This document shows positions 27,960-37,467 of a stretch of DNA of 64,000 nucleotides, in pieces. Position 1 is the stretch's first letter, and each line of letters begins with the position of its first letter. This DNA is from Alishewanella agri BL06. Its GTDB lineage: Bacteria > Pseudomonadota > Gammaproteobacteria > Enterobacterales > Alteromonadaceae. The notes under the pieces were generated by a model. The model made no database searches, was not told the origin of the DNA, and saw only the letters and a program-made list of their open reading frames with translations. Location: contig NZ_AKKU01000006.1 of NCBI RefSeq assembly GCF_000272005.1, forward strand, positions 1 through 64,000, read 5' to 3'. The position numbers were made by a program, and so were the translations under genes.

Positions 27960-30077
27960 ATGCTGGAATTTTGGGCTTTAACGTCTAAGGGCGTGGAAGA
28001 GCTGTTAGCGGATGAGATCCGCAGTTATCAGGGTGAAGTGTTAAAGGTCTCAATGGGCGTAGTACGCTTTAAGGCCGATATTAAAACGGCCTACACCCTA
28101 TGTTTATGGTCACGTCTGGCAACACGGATCCTGCGCTTAATTCAGTCGGAGCCGGTTACTGCCGAGTCGGATCTGTATCAGATCGCCAGTAATATCGACT
28201 GGGGCCAGTTAATGTCGGTGCGGCAAACCTTAGCCGTCGACTGTGTTGGCAAGCATCCCAAAATTGATAATACCCAATATGGCGGCATGCGCTTAAAAGA
28301 CGCCATTGTCGATCAGTTTCGCGAAGAAACCGGCGATCGGCCGGATGTGGATCGCTTAAACCCCGATGTGCGGTTTCAGGTACGTCTGGATAAACAGCAT
28401 TTTCACTTCCTGCTGGATTTCTCAGGCCCATCGTTACATCAACGCGGTTACCGTACCGGGCAGGGCGAGGCACCGTTAAAAGAGCATTTAGCGGCAGCCT
28501 TATTAAAGCGCTCTGGCTGGACTGTCGGTACCCCTTTGTACGATCCGTTCTGCGGTAGCGGCACTATTTTAATTGAAGCGGCGCAAATCAGCCTGAATCA
28601 GGCGCCGGGACTGGCACGGGAAAGCTTTGCCTTTGAGCGGGCACCGGGTTTTCGGGCCGCGGTATGGCAGCAATTAAAAGCCGATGCTAAAGCGCAGGCC
28701 TTGCCCGCGGGCGACACTATCCAGTTTTGGGGTACCGATACTGACGAGCGCAGCCTGAGTAAAGCGCGGCAAAATGCGGCCCGCGCCGGCGTGGCAAGCC
28801 TAATCAAATTTGATTATGCCGATGCCACTGCGTTAAAAGGCGCCGTGACGGATACCCCGGGTGTGATAGTGACTAACCCGCCTTATGGCGAGCGCTTGGG
28901 CGATCTGCCGGCACTGATCCCGCTTTACAGTAATTTCTCGCTGGCGCTAAAAACCCACTATCAGGGCTGGCGCCTGGCAATTATTACCTCGAACAGCGAC
29001 TTACTGCGTGCACTGCGCTTATCTAAAGCCAAGAGCTACAAATTTAGTAACGGCCCGCTGGACTGTGAATTCACGCTGTTTGACCTCACAGAAAAGCAGG
29101 TGCAGGTAAGCTCCAGCGCGCCAGCGCTGTTTTTTAGTGAGAGCAGCGCCTTTGGTAACCGGCTGGCGAAAAACGTAAAAGCCATTCAAAAATGGGCCAA
29201 ACGCGAAGGCTTAAGCTGCTATCGCTTATATGATGCCGATATTCCGGAATATAACGTCGCGGTAGATTGGTATGACGGCGAAGTGGTCGTGCATGAATAT
29301 GCCGCGCCGGGCACCGTCGATGAACAAATTGCCCAGAAGCGCTTGTTCGATGTGGTGAATCAGGTACCAACAGTGCTGGGGATTAGCCCGGATAAGATGA
29401 TCCTGAAGGTGCGGGAAAAGCAAAAGGGTACTAACCAGTATCAGGCACTGGCTAAAGCCGGCCAGTATAAAGAAGTGTCAGAGTATGGCGCTAAGTTCTG
29501 GGTTAACCTGCGCGATTATCTGGATACCGGGTTATTTTTAGATCACCGTATTACCCGGCGTATGCTGCAGCAACAAGCGCAGGGTAAGCGGGTATTAAAC
29601 CTGTTTGCCTACACTGGCAGTGCCTCGGTGCATGCGGCTATTGGCGGTGCGACCAGTGTCACTACCGTTGATATGTCCAATACCTATCTGGATTGGGCTA
29701 AACGCAACTTTATGCTGAACGGTCTTAATGGTAAACAATACCAGTTTGAACAGGCAGATTGCTTACAGTGGCTCGCCCGCAGCCGGAATTTATTTGATTT
29801 GATCTTTGTCGATCCGCCAACCTTTTCCAACTCGAAACGGATGGAAGATAGCTGGGATGTGCAGCGCGATCATGTCAAATTACTGAATATGTTGATTAGC
29901 AAGATGGCACCGGGCGCTAAGGTGATTTTCTCTAATAATAAGCGGCGCTTTAAGCTTGATTACGCGGCGCTGGAGGAAGCCGGCTGGCAGGTGAAAGATA
30001 TCTCGGCTGCGACCTTACCGGAAGATTTTAAGCGCAACCCGCATATTCATGTCTGTTTTGAGCTAACCCGGCCATGA
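27960..30077 (+). CDS. rlmL: 23S rRNA methyltransferase RlmKL (G2069-N7 / G2445-N2)
   Basis: 705 residues, the fused form found in gammaproteobacteria. The N-terminal half has a THUMP RNA-binding domain (about 45-155) and the RlmL methyltransferase with DPFCGSGTILIEAA and TNPPYGER, which makes m2G2445. The C-terminal half is RlmK (m7G2069) with LNLFAYTGSASVHAA and VDPPTFSNSKRM. The start at ATG 27960 (MLEFWALTSKG) fits the family; the open frame runs on upstream to 27897 without a ribosome site. A glutaredoxin-like gene overlaps its stop by 4 bases. Confidence 0.96.
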   Translation: MLEFWALTSKGVEELLADEIRSYQGEVLKVSMGVVRFKADIKTAYTLCLWSRLATRILRLIQSEPVTAESDLYQIASNIDWGQLMSVRQTLAVDCVGKHPKIDNTQYGGMRLKDAIVDQFREETGDRPDVDRLNPDVRFQVRLDKQHFHFLLDFSGPSLHQRGYRTGQGEAPLKEHLAAALLKRSGWTVGTPLYDPFCGSGTILIEAAQISLNQAPGLARESFAFERAPGFRAAVWQQLKADAKAQALPAGDTIQFWGTDTDERSLSKARQNAARAGVASLIKFDYADATALKGAVTDTPGVIVTNPPYGERLGDLPALIPLYSNFSLALKTHYQGWRLAIITSNSDLLRALRLSKAKSYKFSNGPLDCEFTLFDLTEKQVQVSSSAPALFFSESSAFGNRLAKNVKAIQKWAKREGLSCYRLYDADIPEYNVAVDWYDGEVVVHEYAAPGTVDEQIAQKRLFDVVNQVPTVLGISPDKMILKVREKQKGTNQYQALAKAGQYKEVSEYGAKFWVNLRDYLDTGLFLDHRITRRMLQQQAQGKRVLNLFAYTGSASVHAAIGGATSVTTVDMSNTYLDWAKRNFMLNGLNGKQYQFEQADCLQWLARSRNLFDLIFVDPPTFSNSKRMEDSWDVQRDHVKLLNMLISKMAPGAKVIFSNNKRRFKLDYAALEEAGWQVKDISAATLPEDFKRNPHIHVCFELTRP

Positions 30078-30337
30078 GTGATTTAACCCTATACAGCACC
30101 TGGGGCTGCCATCTGTGTGAACAGGCCGAAGCCCTGGTGCAGCGAGCTGGCCTGGCCGATAAACTGCAGGTACGGGATATCGTCGATGATGAGGCGTTAT
30201 TTGCCCGTTTTCGGGTGCATATTCCGGTGCTGGCAGCCAGTGATGCGCAGGGGCAGGAACAATTATTGTATTGGCCTTTTGATCAAAGTGCGTTAGTCAG
30301 CTGGCTAGCCGCTTTGGATCTGACAACAACCGATTAA
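30074..30337 (+). CDS. Glutaredoxin-family protein
   Basis: 87 residues of thioredoxin fold (DUF836/glutaredoxin-like): LTLYSTWGCHLCEQAEAL has a CxxC (Cys13-Cys16) at the start of helix 1, and VHIPVLAASD gives the cis-proline loop. It overlaps the rlmKL stop (ATGA) and is followed 16 bases later by uup, so the three genes probably share a transcript. This gene order is seen in related bacteria. Redox partner unknown. Confidence 0.88.
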   Translation: MSDLTLYSTWGCHLCEQAEALVQRAGLADKLQVRDIVDDEALFARFRVHIPVLAASDAQGQEQLLYWPFDQSALVSWLAALDLTTTD

Positions 30338-30353
30338 AGCAGGATAGGGTAAC

Positions 30354-32267
30354 GTGGAGTTATTACGTTTTCAGCAGGCTTGCCTGGCCTTTGGTACCCA
30401 CCCGGTACTGGATAAGGTGGATTTTAGTTTATTTACCGGTGAGCGGGTGTGTCTGGTTGGCCGTAATGGCGCCGGCAAGTCGACCTTTTTAAAATTGCTG
30501 ACCGGTCAGCAAAATTTGGATGATGGCCAAATTGTGATGACGAACGGCGTGGTGCTAAGCCGCTTAGAGCAAGACCCGCCAGCCAAAATGGACGTGAAAA
30601 TTGCCGACTTTATCCGTGAAGGTGCCGGTGATTTAGCAGAAAAGCTGCAGCAGTTTTATACCTTATCTGAGAATCTGGACGGTGCCGGCGATGCTGAGTA
30701 CCGGTTATTTGAACGCTTGCAAAGTGAGCTCGACGCCCGCGATGGCTGGGGCTTAGAAGCGCGGGTTGAGATGCTGTGTCAGCAGTTTGATATGGACGGT
30801 AACGCCAGTTTATCCACCTTATCTGGCGGCTGGTTACGCAAAGCTGCGCTGGCACGGGCGTTAATTGCCAAACCCGATATTCTATTACTGGATGAGCCGA
30901 CCAACCATTTGGATGTGGCTGCAATTCAATGGCTGGAGGGCTTTTTAAAGAGCTTTGCCGGCGCCATTATCTTTATCTCACACGACCGCGCCTTTATCCG
31001 TGCTTTAGCCACCCGGATTATCGATCTTGACCGTGGCTTATTGACCTCACATCCGGGTAACTACCAGGAATATCTGGATCGCAAACAAAAAATGCTGGAA
31101 GACGAACAGCAAGCTAATACGCTGTTCGATAAAAAACTGGCTGAAGAAGAAGTCTGGATCCGCCAGGGTATTAAAGCCCGCCGCACCCGGAACGAAGGCC
31201 GGGTGAGAGCGTTAAAAGCGCTACGCCGTGAGCGAGCGGCGCGGGTAGAGCAGTTAGGCAAGGTCGATTTTGCGATTGAGCAAGCGGCGCGATCCGGCAA
31301 GCTGGTGTTTGAAACCAAACAACTCAGCCATGCCTTTAATGGTGTACCGGTTATTCGCGACCTCGACTTACTGGTAATGCGTGGGGATCGTGTGGCCTTA
31401 GTGGGCCCCAATGGTGTCGGTAAATCCACGCTGATTAAGCTGTTATTAGGCGACTATCAGCAAGATAGTGGCGAGATCAAGCGTGGCACTAATCTGGAAG
31501 TAGCATACTTTGATCAGCACCGGATGGCGCTCGACTTAGATGCGACGGTGCAGGATAACGTCGCCGACGGTAAGCAAGAGATTAACTTAAATGGCCAAAG
31601 CCGGCATGTACTAAGTTATCTGCAAGACTTTTTATTTCCACCGCTGCGGGCCCGCACACCGGTACGCGCCTTATCCGGTGGTGAGAAAAACCGCTTATTA
31701 CTGGCCAAGCTATTTGCTAAACCCAGCAACCTACTGATCCTCGACGAACCGACCAACGATCTGGATGTGGAAACGCTGGAGCTGTTAGAAGATATTCTGG
31801 AGCAGTATCAGGGCACCGTCTTGCTGGTCAGCCACGACCGCGAGTTTGTTAACAATACCGTGACCAGCTCACTGCTGTTTGCTGGCCAGGGCCGGATTAT
31901 TGAAATTGCCGGCGGTTATGACGATGTGCTGGACTGGCAAGCGAAGCAGGGCGCTGATCTCACCGCAAAAAAAGCCGAGCCGGTAGCCGAAGTTAAAACT
32001 AATGCGCAGGAAAAACCGGTGCAGGCTTCTGTTAGCAGCGCTAAGAAGTTATCATACAAAGAGAAACGTGAATTAGAGCAGCTGCCGGCGCTGATTGAAA
32101 GCCTGGATCAGCAGCTTAGCGCCTTACAGACTGAAGTGAATGATGCCGACTTTTTTAAGCACAGCGCAGACTACACCCAGCAAAGGTTGAACCTAATCCA
32201 AGAAACCGAGTCGAAGCTGGCGCAGGCGTATCAGCGCTGGGAAGAATTAGAAGCCGCAATATCGTAA
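30354..32267 (+). CDS. uup: ABC-F ATPase Uup
   Basis: 637 residues with two ATPase domains: Walker A GRNGAGKST and B DEPTNHLD in the first, GPNGVGKST, signature LSGGEKNRLL and DEPTNDLD in the second. A linker helix lies between them (about 245-310). The C-terminal coiled coil (about 560-637, rich in E, K and Q) is typical of Uup, which binds DNA or ribosomes and lowers precise transposon excision. GTG start at 30354 with an AGGGTAA ribosome site. Confidence 0.94.
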   Translation: MELLRFQQACLAFGTHPVLDKVDFSLFTGERVCLVGRNGAGKSTFLKLLTGQQNLDDGQIVMTNGVVLSRLEQDPPAKMDVKIADFIREGAGDLAEKLQQFYTLSENLDGAGDAEYRLFERLQSELDARDGWGLEARVEMLCQQFDMDGNASLSTLSGGWLRKAALARALIAKPDILLLDEPTNHLDVAAIQWLEGFLKSFAGAIIFISHDRAFIRALATRIIDLDRGLLTSHPGNYQEYLDRKQKMLEDEQQANTLFDKKLAEEEVWIRQGIKARRTRNEGRVRALKALRRERAARVEQLGKVDFAIEQAARSGKLVFETKQLSHAFNGVPVIRDLDLLVMRGDRVALVGPNGVGKSTLIKLLLGDYQQDSGEIKRGTNLEVAYFDQHRMALDLDATVQDNVADGKQEINLNGQSRHVLSYLQDFLFPPLRARTPVRALSGGEKNRLLLAKLFAKPSNLLILDEPTNDLDVETLELLEDILEQYQGTVLLVSHDREFVNNTVTSSLLFAGQGRIIEIAGGYDDVLDWQAKQGADLTAKKAEPVAEVKTNAQEKPVQASVSSAKKLSYKEKRELEQLPALIESLDQQLSALQTEVNDADFFKHSADYTQQRLNLIQETESKLAQAYQRWEELEAAIS

Positions 32268-32285
32268 ATTTTTAGGGGCCCGTTA

Positions 32286-34112
32286 ATGAAATTATCACCG
32301 ATCAGCTTAGCAGTATTGCCGTTGCTGACCATGCTCTCGGCGCAAGCCGCGGTGTATCAGATTGTTGAATTAGATACCAATAATAAAGTCCGTGCCACCA
32401 GCGGCGCTGCTGCAACCTTACAGGGCGCCGTTGTGACCAATGGCAGCACTTTTCTGGATATTACATTAGATCTAGATACGCTGGATTTTGAAAGCGAAAC
32501 GATCAAAAGCTTACTGACTGAAGAGCAGTTGGAAAATGCAAAAAATGGCAATATTGATGCGGCGGTGACCAATATTTTAGTCAGTTATTTGGCGAACAAT
32601 CCGTCAGTTCGTAATCAGCCAATTGGTGTTAGCCGGATCTTTAATCAGTCACAAAATGGCTTGGTGGCTCCACTGGTAGTACGTGATCTTAATGGTAGCC
32701 GCACTAACACTGAATTTGCTTATGCAGTGAATAATAGTGGCCAGATTGCCGCTATAGCGACCGCACCGGCCGCCAAACTGAATTTTACGCCGGTGCCAGA
32801 GCCAGTCGAAGAAGATGATGAAGAAGAAGCAGAAGAGCCTGAAATTCCGGTTATTCCACAGCCTTATACAGCTTGGGTACCAGAGCCGGGCTATATGCTG
32901 GGGTATGTATTAGATGGCGCGAATCGCATTGTATTACCGCCGGCCTATACTGATTTAGGCGGCGGTATGTCTGCGGCGCAGGATATCAATAATAACGGCC
33001 AGGTAGTGGGTTTTACGTCGGCCGGAGTTACCGATGCCATTAAAACATCAATTAATGGCATCTGTACTGGTAATTCGCAGCCATTGCAATATTGTCAAAA
33101 CCTCGCGATGTCTAGTCGTGGTATTAGTCTGAGCACCTTAATTGGCCAAATTCGGCTGTATCAAACGGTCGATTCGCTGCCACAAGGCTATGATGAGCGT
33201 GGCGCACTCTGGCAGCTAAATACCGATGGTTCAGCGAGCTTAGTCAAAACTTACGGTTTCCTTGGTGACAAGGCAACCGGGCAGTTGGCGCCAAACTCTG
33301 AGGAGTATCCAACTCCTACCTACTACAGCCGTGCAAATGCAATAAATGATGCCGGAATTGCGGTAGGGCACTCTTTGTATTCCGATAAGGATCGCATAGT
33401 AAGTTTCTTCGATAACTTTGGTTTTGAGTACCGGCGTATTTATACTGCGCCACATGCCACTGTTTATCAGGGGGATGACGTAAAACCGATAGTCGATCCC
33501 GCGGAATGGTTAGCCAGCGTCGCAGTTGATATTAATAATCAGGACTTAGTCGCAGGTTATGCATACAAAAATATTAACAGTGCAGTGCGGGCAAAACTTT
33601 TTACCTATGATTTGGCTGCTAATGAACTGACGTTTGTTGATGGCTTCTTTAATAGCTCGGGTACAGAGCCAAGAGCGATGAATAATCAAGGACAAATTGT
33701 TGGTCGAGCGGAAGTGATTATCGGTGGTACTGTTGACCGCCGTTTACATGGGTTTCTGTATGATTCACAAAGCGGCACCTTTAGTGATCTGAATGATTTA
33801 GTCGCTTGTGATGCGCCTTACACCTTGGTTGATGCGACAGCGATTAATGATAATGGTGAGATTATGGCGACCGCTTTGGTACGCCGGCCACTGTTAGATG
33901 CAACGGGTCAACAACAAACAGCTGAAGACGGTTCTGTAGTGTTGCAAGAACAAGCCACAGCGGTGAAATTAAGACCCATCGCTAATGGCCAGCCTGCCAA
34001 TTGTGATGGCGAAGATACCCGCTATGAGCGCAAAAGTGGTAGCTTTCAGCCCGTTTGGTTGCTGTTACTTGCCATGTTCCCATTATTCCGTCGGCGCTTT
34101 GCTAAAGGATAA
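32286..34112 (+). CDS. DUF3466 secreted repeat protein with C-terminal sorting-like tail
   Basis: 608 residues. It has a signal peptide (about 1-21, cleaved after AQA) and an acidic linker (about residues 177-192, EEDDEEEAEEPE). Several short repeats of the HAF type follow, for example INNNGQVVGF, INDAGIAVGHS, INNQDLVAGYA, MNNQGQIVGRA and INDNGEIMATA; these form beta-sheet repeats. The C-terminus (GSFQPVWLLLLAMFPLFRRR) has the polar, hydrophobic, arginine layout of GlyGly-CTERM-like tails that mark proteins for rhombosortase processing. The function of DUF3466 is unknown. It is followed by a strong terminator. Confidence 0.85.
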   Translation: MKLSPISLAVLPLLTMLSAQAAVYQIVELDTNNKVRATSGAAATLQGAVVTNGSTFLDITLDLDTLDFESETIKSLLTEEQLENAKNGNIDAAVTNILVSYLANNPSVRNQPIGVSRIFNQSQNGLVAPLVVRDLNGSRTNTEFAYAVNNSGQIAAIATAPAAKLNFTPVPEPVEEDDEEEAEEPEIPVIPQPYTAWVPEPGYMLGYVLDGANRIVLPPAYTDLGGGMSAAQDINNNGQVVGFTSAGVTDAIKTSINGICTGNSQPLQYCQNLAMSSRGISLSTLIGQIRLYQTVDSLPQGYDERGALWQLNTDGSASLVKTYGFLGDKATGQLAPNSEEYPTPTYYSRANAINDAGIAVGHSLYSDKDRIVSFFDNFGFEYRRIYTAPHATVYQGDDVKPIVDPAEWLASVAVDINNQDLVAGYAYKNINSAVRAKLFTYDLAANELTFVDGFFNSSGTEPRAMNNQGQIVGRAEVIIGGTVDRRLHGFLYDSQSGTFSDLNDLVACDAPYTLVDATAINDNGEIMATALVRRPLLDATGQQQTAEDGSVVLQEQATAVKLRPIANGQPANCDGEDTRYERKSGSFQPVWLLLLAMFPLFRRRFAKG

Positions 34113-34140
34113 ACACTCGCCCTTTGGTTGATGACCGTCA

Positions 34141-34172
34141 AAACCCCACCGCGTTATCCCGGTGGGGTTTTT
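34141..34172 (+). terminator. Rho-independent terminator after DUF3466 gene
   Basis: AAACCCCACCG pairs with CGGTGGGGTTT over 11 bp with an 8-base loop, followed by TTG and more T's. It ends the rlmKL-to-DUF3466 series. The 220 bases from here to rmf contain no gene and presumably the rmf promoter. Confidence 0.88.
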
Positions 34173-34392
34173 GTTTGCCGTAATCAATATTCGATTCCTT
34201 ATAGCATTTTCGTCTAAAACGGCATATCACTAATTCTTAATAGATCTCATGCGCTTAGGGAAAGTCAAGACTTTTATTCGTTAGATCAACATTGAACCTT
34301 TGCTAAGCCTTGGCTATCTATTAACTGTAACATTGTTGTGCTAAGCGCAGCCTTGTTATTGTTAAAAACACAAAGTTGAGGAAGACTGCCGT

Positions 34393-34575
34393 ATGAAAAG
34401 ACAAAAACGTGATCGTCTGGAACGTGCTCATGCTCAAGGTTACCGTGCTGGTGTGACTGGCCGCTCAAAAGAAATTTGCCCTTATCAGAGTTTAGATGCC
34501 CGCTCAGAATGGCTAGGAGGTTGGCGGGAAGCGATGGCAGACAGGAATGTCGGATTATTTAACAAAGGTGCCTGA
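34393..34575 (+). CDS. rmf: Ribosome modulation factor Rmf
   Basis: 60 basic residues, full length for Rmf: MKRQKRDRLERAHAQGYRAG, then SLDARSEWLGGWREA. Rmf binds near the anti-Shine-Dalgarno region of the 30S subunit in stationary phase and joins 70S ribosomes into inactive 100S dimers. It is monocistronic with its own terminator, shared with fabA on the other strand. A weak GAGGAAG site precedes the ATG. Confidence 0.96.
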   Translation: MKRQKRDRLERAHAQGYRAGVTGRSKEICPYQSLDARSEWLGGWREAMADRNVGLFNKGA

Positions 34576-34592
34576 TTACGGCCTGTAACGCA

Positions 34593-34618
34593 AAAGCCCC
34601 GTCAACTAGCGGGGCTTT
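34593..34618. terminator. Bidirectional terminator between rmf and fabA
   Basis: AAAGCCCCG and CGGGGCTTT form a 9-bp stem with an 8-base loop. The A- and T-rich flanks allow it to serve both convergent genes. Confidence 0.85.
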
Positions 34619-34639
34619 CTGGTTTAAGGGGCTAAGCGC

Positions 34640-35152
34640 TTAGAAGCTTGACGTATCCTGGAATAAACCCACTTTCAGATCGGTTGCGGCATAGATTTCA
34701 CGACCATCGACACTCACCACACCATCACCAATACCCATAAACAGCTTACGTTTAATCACCCGTTTCATATTGATGGTGTAAGTGACTTTTTTCGCCGTTG
34801 GCAGAATCTGACCGGTAAACTTCACTTCACCCACGCCAAGCGCGCGGCCTTTACCCGGACCACCTGACCAGCCTAAGAAGAATCCTACCAGCTGCCACAT
34901 TGCATCTAAACCTAAGCAACCTGGCATCACCGGATCACCTTTAAAGTGACAGCCAAAGAACCATAAGTCCGGGGTGATGTCCAGTTCGGCAATGATTTGG
35001 CCTTTGCCATATAAACCACCTTCTTCAGAAATATGGATAATGCGGTCCATCATCAGCATATTGTCAGTAGGTAACTGGCTGTTGCCCGGGCCAAAGAGTT
35101 CGCCGTTGCCACAAGCGATTAAATCTTCTTTTGTAAAGCTATTCTTAGTCAT
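34640..35152 (-). CDS. fabA: 3-hydroxydecanoyl-ACP dehydratase/isomerase FabA
   Basis: 170 residues of the hot-dog fold. The catalytic pair is His69 ([15 protein letters not shown]) and Asp83 (LGLDAMWQ), the same order as E. coli FabA His70/Asp84. It dehydrates and isomerises the C10 intermediate and so starts unsaturated fatty acid synthesis. Its promoter carries a FabR-type palindrome in the spacer, pointing to repression when unsaturated acyl chains are plentiful. Confidence 0.97.
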   Translation of the reverse strand: MTKNSFTKEDLIACGNGELFGPGNSQLPTDNMLMMDRIIHISEEGGLYGKGQIIAELDITPDLWFFGCHFKGDPVMPGCLGLDAMWQLVGFFLGWSGGPGKGRALGVGEVKFTGQILPTAKKVTYTINMKRVIKRKLFMGIGDGVVSVDGREIYAATDLKVGLFQDTSSF

Positions 35153-35182
35153 GTATGTTTAGTCCAATATTAAAGCTGCGTC

Positions 35183-35211
35183 AGCTTAGCGAACAGCTGT
35201 ACGCCAGACAA
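35183..35211 (-). promoter_or_regulatory. fabA promoter with FabR-type operator
   Basis: On the minus strand TTGTCT (35211-35206), exactly 17 bases and TAAGCT (35188-35183) form the promoter. The spacer is filled by the near-palindrome AGCGAACAGCTGTACGCC (plus strand 35188-35205), which fits the FabR operator pattern AGCGnACAnnTGTnCGCT. Binding there would block RNA polymerase. The regulator assignment rests on my memory of the motif. Confidence 0.7.
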
Positions 35212-35351
35212 GTCCGATTTGTACAACTTTACCAATTTTATCGCAGATAACTGGCGAAGGTGGCAACAAATTTCCGTATAGTTAAGCTGACATCAGCATC
35301 TGGTGTGAGGTCATACCGGTACCGGAGTGCTGTGGATAAGTTGAGGGTGCT

Positions 35352-35609
35352 ATGAGTGATGAGAAGGTCAGCGCGCTGAGTAATGCTGAGAAACAGCGGC
35401 GCTATCGCGAACGGCAAAAAGGTTCGGGTAAAAAAGAGCTGCGCGGCTATTTAACGCCGGAAGCCTTGCAGTGCTATCAGGAAATTGCGGAAAAAACCCA
35501 GTGGAACGATAGTACCCTATTAAGCAATGCCATTCGTTTAATGTATGCCGCTCATAAATTAGGCCAAATTGGCATTTTGAATAGCTGGCTAAACGAGCAT
35601 AAACGTTAA
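35352..35609 (+). CDS. Small basic protein, possibly ribbon-helix-helix
   Basis: 85 residues, family not recognised. A very basic N-terminus (LSNAEKQRRYRERQKGSGKK) leads into a strand-helix-helix pattern (ELRGYLTPEALQCYQEIAE, then DSTLLSNAIRLMYAAHKLG) like small DNA-binding repressors. There is no partner gene of toxin type nearby, so I do not suggest an antitoxin. It stands alone, divergent from fabA. Confidence 0.6.
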   Translation: MSDEKVSALSNAEKQRRYRERQKGSGKKELRGYLTPEALQCYQEIAEKTQWNDSTLLSNAIRLMYAAHKLGQIGILNSWLNEHKR

Positions 35610-35720
35610 GCCGGTGAATTATGCTGCAGCGGTGACGCTGCAGCCACTTCGCGTTATAATAGCTGCCGTTTAATAACACGCTTTGCGTGGTAGCTTCTTT
35701 TGCCAAGTCAGGAACCCAGC

Positions 35721-36581
35721 ATGATTTTATTTGTCCGCGATCTCACCGTTATCGACTTTTCTTACCTGCATCGCCAGCGCGGTATGCTGGGAGAGAGCTA
35801 TATTGTCGATGTCGAGCTGCATGGCGCGCTGGACGATACGGCTATGGTGTTCGATTTTGGCAAGGTCAAGAAAGTCATTAAGCAGGCGATAGACCGTCTG
35901 GTCGATCATAAATTAGCTGTAGCAGCGGATTGTCCGGCTTTTAGTCAACAAGTCTGCGATGACCTGAGCATTGTTCGCTATCAGAGTGAGCGCGGCCTGA
36001 TCCAGTTAGCGTGTCCGGCTCAAGCCTTTGCGGTGATCCCTGGTGCAGAAATCAACGAAGCCACTGTAACGGCATTTTTGCAGCAACAGATCAAGCCATT
36101 ATTGCCGGCTAATGTCGAACAGCTGGTTCTGACTCTGCGGCCGGAAGCGATCAGCGGTTTCTATTATCATTACAGCCATGGTCTGAAAAAGCACGATGGC
36201 AACTGTCAGCGGATTGCCCATGGCCATCGTTCGACCATTCAAATTTATGAAAACAATATGCTGGCGCCAAAACTAAACAAATTATGGGCCGAGCGCTGGC
36301 AGGATATTTATCTGGGTACACAAAGCGATCTCGTTGTGCCACAGCAATTACAGCATTTAACGCCAGCAGTAACCGACTACAGTTTCCGTTATCAGGCATC
36401 GCAGGGCTGGTTTGAGCTTTGTATGCCGCAAGCGCATTGCGAAATTGTGCCCTGTGATACCACAGTCGAGTGTCTGGCCGATTTTATTGCGGATACGCTA
36501 AAAGCGCAGAATATCAAGCAGACATATAAGGTGGTTGCTTATGAAGGTGTGGGGAAAGGCGCTGTTGCTATGCGCCCTTAA
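35721..36581 (+). CDS. Duplicated 6-pyruvoyl-tetrahydropterin synthase/QueD-like protein
   Basis: 286 residues made of two T-fold units of the QueD/PTPS family. The first (about 1-140) has MVFDFGKVKKVIKQAIDRLVDH, the late catalytic Asp-His segment, but no zinc HxH. The second (about 150-286) has CQRIAHGHRS, the zinc histidines and active cysteine region, and ends VAYEGVGKGAVA with the pterin-anchoring glutamate. The catalytic parts are thus split between halves. QueD makes 6-carboxytetrahydropterin for queuosine; the role of this double form is not clear. Start at ATG 35721 with AGGA. The M23 gene overlaps its end. Confidence 0.78.
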   Translation: MILFVRDLTVIDFSYLHRQRGMLGESYIVDVELHGALDDTAMVFDFGKVKKVIKQAIDRLVDHKLAVAADCPAFSQQVCDDLSIVRYQSERGLIQLACPAQAFAVIPGAEINEATVTAFLQQQIKPLLPANVEQLVLTLRPEAISGFYYHYSHGLKKHDGNCQRIAHGHRSTIQIYENNMLAPKLNKLWAERWQDIYLGTQSDLVVPQQLQHLTPAVTDYSFRYQASQGWFELCMPQAHCEIVPCDTTVECLADFIADTLKAQNIKQTYKVVAYEGVGKGAVAMRP

Positions 36582-37386
36582 TGGGGTGCTGCCGGCGCAG
36601 CTCAGTGCTGTTGAAGTGATACTGGACGGGCACTTGACTCAGGGTAGCCTGATCCGCGGCACCGTGCCGGCAGGGGCCAAAGTGTGGTTTAACGATAAAC
36701 CACTGGCCGTCAGTGCACAGGGACATGTGGTATTTGGCATTGGCCGTGATGCCACACTAAATCATCAGCTAACCGTTGAGCATCATGGTGAACAGCGGCA
36801 GATCCCACTAAGCTTTAGCGCGCGGCAATACGATATTCAACGGATTACCGGTGTCGAGCAAAAATATGTTGAACCACCGCAAGAGGTCAGGGCCCGCATC
36901 GCCCGCGACAATAAACGTGTACGAGAGGTGCGGCAAACCTTTACCGACAAAACCCTGTTTTTAAGTGCGCCACTTCAGCCGTCAGAAGGGCGGATTAGCG
37001 GGGTATATGGCAGTCAGCGGGTTTTTAACGGTCAGCCACGCAATCCGCATTTTGGTTTGGATATTGCAGCGCCGGTTGGCGCACCGGTGCTGGCCCCTTG
37101 GGATGGCAAGGTGCTACTGGCTGAAGATCTATATTTCTCCGGTTTAACCTTGATTATCGACCATGGCATGGGTGTGACATCCACCTTTATGCATTTGCAT
37201 CGCTTTCATGCCGCGGTGGGCGATACGGTTAAAGCCGGTACAAAAATCGCCGAAGTGGGTGCCACCGGCCGCGTGACAGGACCGCATCTGGACTGGCGCA
37301 TTAACTGGTTTCAGGAGCGGCTGGATCCACAATTGTTGCTGCCAGCGTCAGATCGGCCTGAACCCAGACGTATTCCGTTAAATTAA
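36541..37386 (+). CDS. M23-family (LytM) metallopeptidase
   Basis: 281 residues with a signal peptide (about 1-20, ALLLCALNGVLPAQLSA). The C-terminal LytM domain has HFGLDIAAPVGAPV (first zinc His and Asp), TFMHLHRF (HxH) and PHLDWRI (last His). All zinc ligands are present, so it is probably an active murein endopeptidase and not a divisome activator of the NlpD type. It starts at ATG 36541, overlapping the QueD-like gene by 41 bases with AAGGTGG upstream. Confidence 0.9.
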   Translation: MKVWGKALLLCALNGVLPAQLSAVEVILDGHLTQGSLIRGTVPAGAKVWFNDKPLAVSAQGHVVFGIGRDATLNHQLTVEHHGEQRQIPLSFSARQYDIQRITGVEQKYVEPPQEVRARIARDNKRVREVRQTFTDKTLFLSAPLQPSEGRISGVYGSQRVFNGQPRNPHFGLDIAAPVGAPVLAPWDGKVLLAEDLYFSGLTLIIDHGMGVTSTFMHLHRFHAAVGDTVKAGTKIAEVGATGRVTGPHLDWRINWFQERLDPQLLLPASDRPEPRRIPLN

Positions 37387-37411
37387 ACCGGTATCACGCA
37401 CAGAACTGGTT

Positions 37412-37445
37412 AACGATAACGCCGGCAACTGCCGGCGTTATCGTT
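37412..37445. terminator. Bidirectional terminator, 15-bp stem
   Basis: AACGATAACGCCGGC (37412-37426) pairs perfectly with its complement at 37431-37445 around a 4-base loop, with TTTA following. It separates the convergent M23 and M61 genes. Confidence 0.85.
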
Positions 37446-37467
37446 TAGTGTAAAAATATTGAATCGG

